Shown here: piece by piece, positions 52,910-53,076 of the stretch
How the letters are laid out: each line of letters begins with the position of its first letter
How positions within the stretch are numbered: the stretch's first letter is position 1
NCBI GenBank assembly: GCA_902617715.1
Contig: CACMXS010000006.1
Location: 1 to 53,076 of the forward strand
Length of the DNA stretch: 53,076 bases
DNA from: an uncultured Pelagibacteraceae bacterium
GTDB lineage: Bacteria > Pseudomonadota > Alphaproteobacteria > Pelagibacterales > Pelagibacteraceae
Reading direction: 5' to 3'
The notes under the pieces: generated by a model
What the model saw: only the letters and a program-made list of their open reading frames with translations
Database searches by the model: none
What the model was told of the DNA's origin: nothing
Program-made: the position numbers and the translations under genes

Positions 52910-53076
52910 AAAGATATTTATTAGGTCATTTGGTTGCCAAATGAATGAATATGACTCTAATCGTATTTTGGATACTGTAAAAAAAATTGGATTTATCAAA
53001 ACCGAAAACCTGCAAGACTCAAACTGTTACTTGTTAAATACTTGTCATATAAGAGATAAAGCAAAAGAAAAGGTTT
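52902..53076 (+). CDS. miaB: tRNA-2-methylthio-N6-dimethylallyladenosine synthase MiaB, N-terminal part (3' end outside window)
   Basis: MiaB is a radical-SAM enzyme that adds the 2-methylthio group to i6A37 of tRNA. The first 58 codons are in the window and read KIFIRSFGCQMNEYDSNRIL, then YLLNTCHIRDKAKEKV. The first two auxiliary-cluster cysteines (GCQMN and NTC) are visible. The ATG at 52902 lies 8 nt inside fur. The rest of the gene is beyond the window edge. Confidence 0.96.
   Translation, partial: MSRKIFIRSFGCQMNEYDSNRILDTVKKIGFIKTENLQDSNCYLLNTCHIRDKAKEKV

Noticed and set aside
1..53076. tRNA, rRNA, CRISPR, insertion sequences, prophage or defence genes
   Set aside because: No gap is large enough for rRNA, no tRNA-like cloverleaf or CCA-end pattern was noticed, and no direct-repeat arrays, transposases or phage genes were seen.

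Overview
The window looks like a piece of a streamlined SAR11-type alphaproteobacterial chromosome (Pelagibacterales). Base composition is very AT-rich (roughly 30% GC by eye). Genes are packed with 1-20 bp overlaps or gaps of a few bases, nearly everything is housekeeping, and the gene order is that of the alphaproteobacterial replication-origin neighbourhood. No tRNA, rRNA, insertion sequence, prophage, CRISPR array or defence island is visible. Every stretch without a gene is shorter than 300 bp.

Layout. (1) 1-1795: the end of ftsK plus lolA. (2) 1797-5812, minus strand: a histidine operon hisB-hisH-(64-aa unknown)-hisA-hisF-hisE, followed by a HIT protein and a GNAT acetyltransferase. (3) 5869-7792: hslV-hslU behind a heat-shock (RpoH-type) promoter. 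(4) 7789-11952: a TPR-sulfotransferase, Smr, a Tim44-like protein, fxsA, secB and a second sulfotransferase. (5) 11983-15415, minus strand: dnaQ-coaE-aroE-maf-ppsR, each overlapping the next. (6) 15416-15675: the likely chromosomal origin, between the RP001-type gene (ppsR) and hemE. (7) 15676-26830, plus strand: hemE-hemH-hemJ-rho-(OGT-like glycosyltransferase)-mnmE-mnmG-rsmG-parA-parB, with a near-perfect parS inside rsmG about 9 kb from the origin. (8) 26839-31408, minus strand: holA, lptE, leuS and a DUF3576 lipoprotein. (9) 31608-32594: an outer-membrane porin with a strong Shine-Dalgarno and the only clear intrinsic terminator. (10) 32596-34987: a ThiE-like gene, yggS, an L,D-transpeptidase, an OmpR-type regulator with a degenerate receiver, and a 40-aa ArfA-type ribosome-rescue gene. 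(11) 34984-41301, minus strand: grpE, then dnaK-dnaJ-(56-aa membrane protein)-dapB-nth-(PfkB kinase), with an RpoH-type promoter before dnaK. (12) 41338-53076: rdgB, a PBP-activator-like protein, rsmI, a BON lipoprotein, maeB, murJ, trpS, an Nfu scaffold, a Bax-like glucosaminidase, a polysaccharide deacetylase, a compact tsaB, fur and the start of miaB.

Functionally, the genes near the origin handle chromosome segregation (ftsK, parABS, oriC), late haem synthesis (hemE/H/J), tRNA and rRNA modification (mnmE/G, rsmG, rsmI, tsaB, miaB), proteostasis (hslVU, grpE/dnaK/dnaJ, secB) and the envelope (lolA, lptE, murJ, porin, L,D-transpeptidase, Bax, PBP activator). The accessory-looking genes are two sulfotransferases and one SPINDLY/OGT-like glycosyltransferase set into otherwise conserved synteny. 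I see no wholly new multi-gene system. The most interesting items are small genes and sequence-level features: the 40-aa ArfA candidate, the 64-aa his-operon protein, the 56-aa dnaJ-dapB membrane protein, a probable leaderless heat-shock mRNA for hslVU, a predicted [2Fe-2S] ferrochelatase, a shortened TsaB, and several overlapping gene starts and ends.
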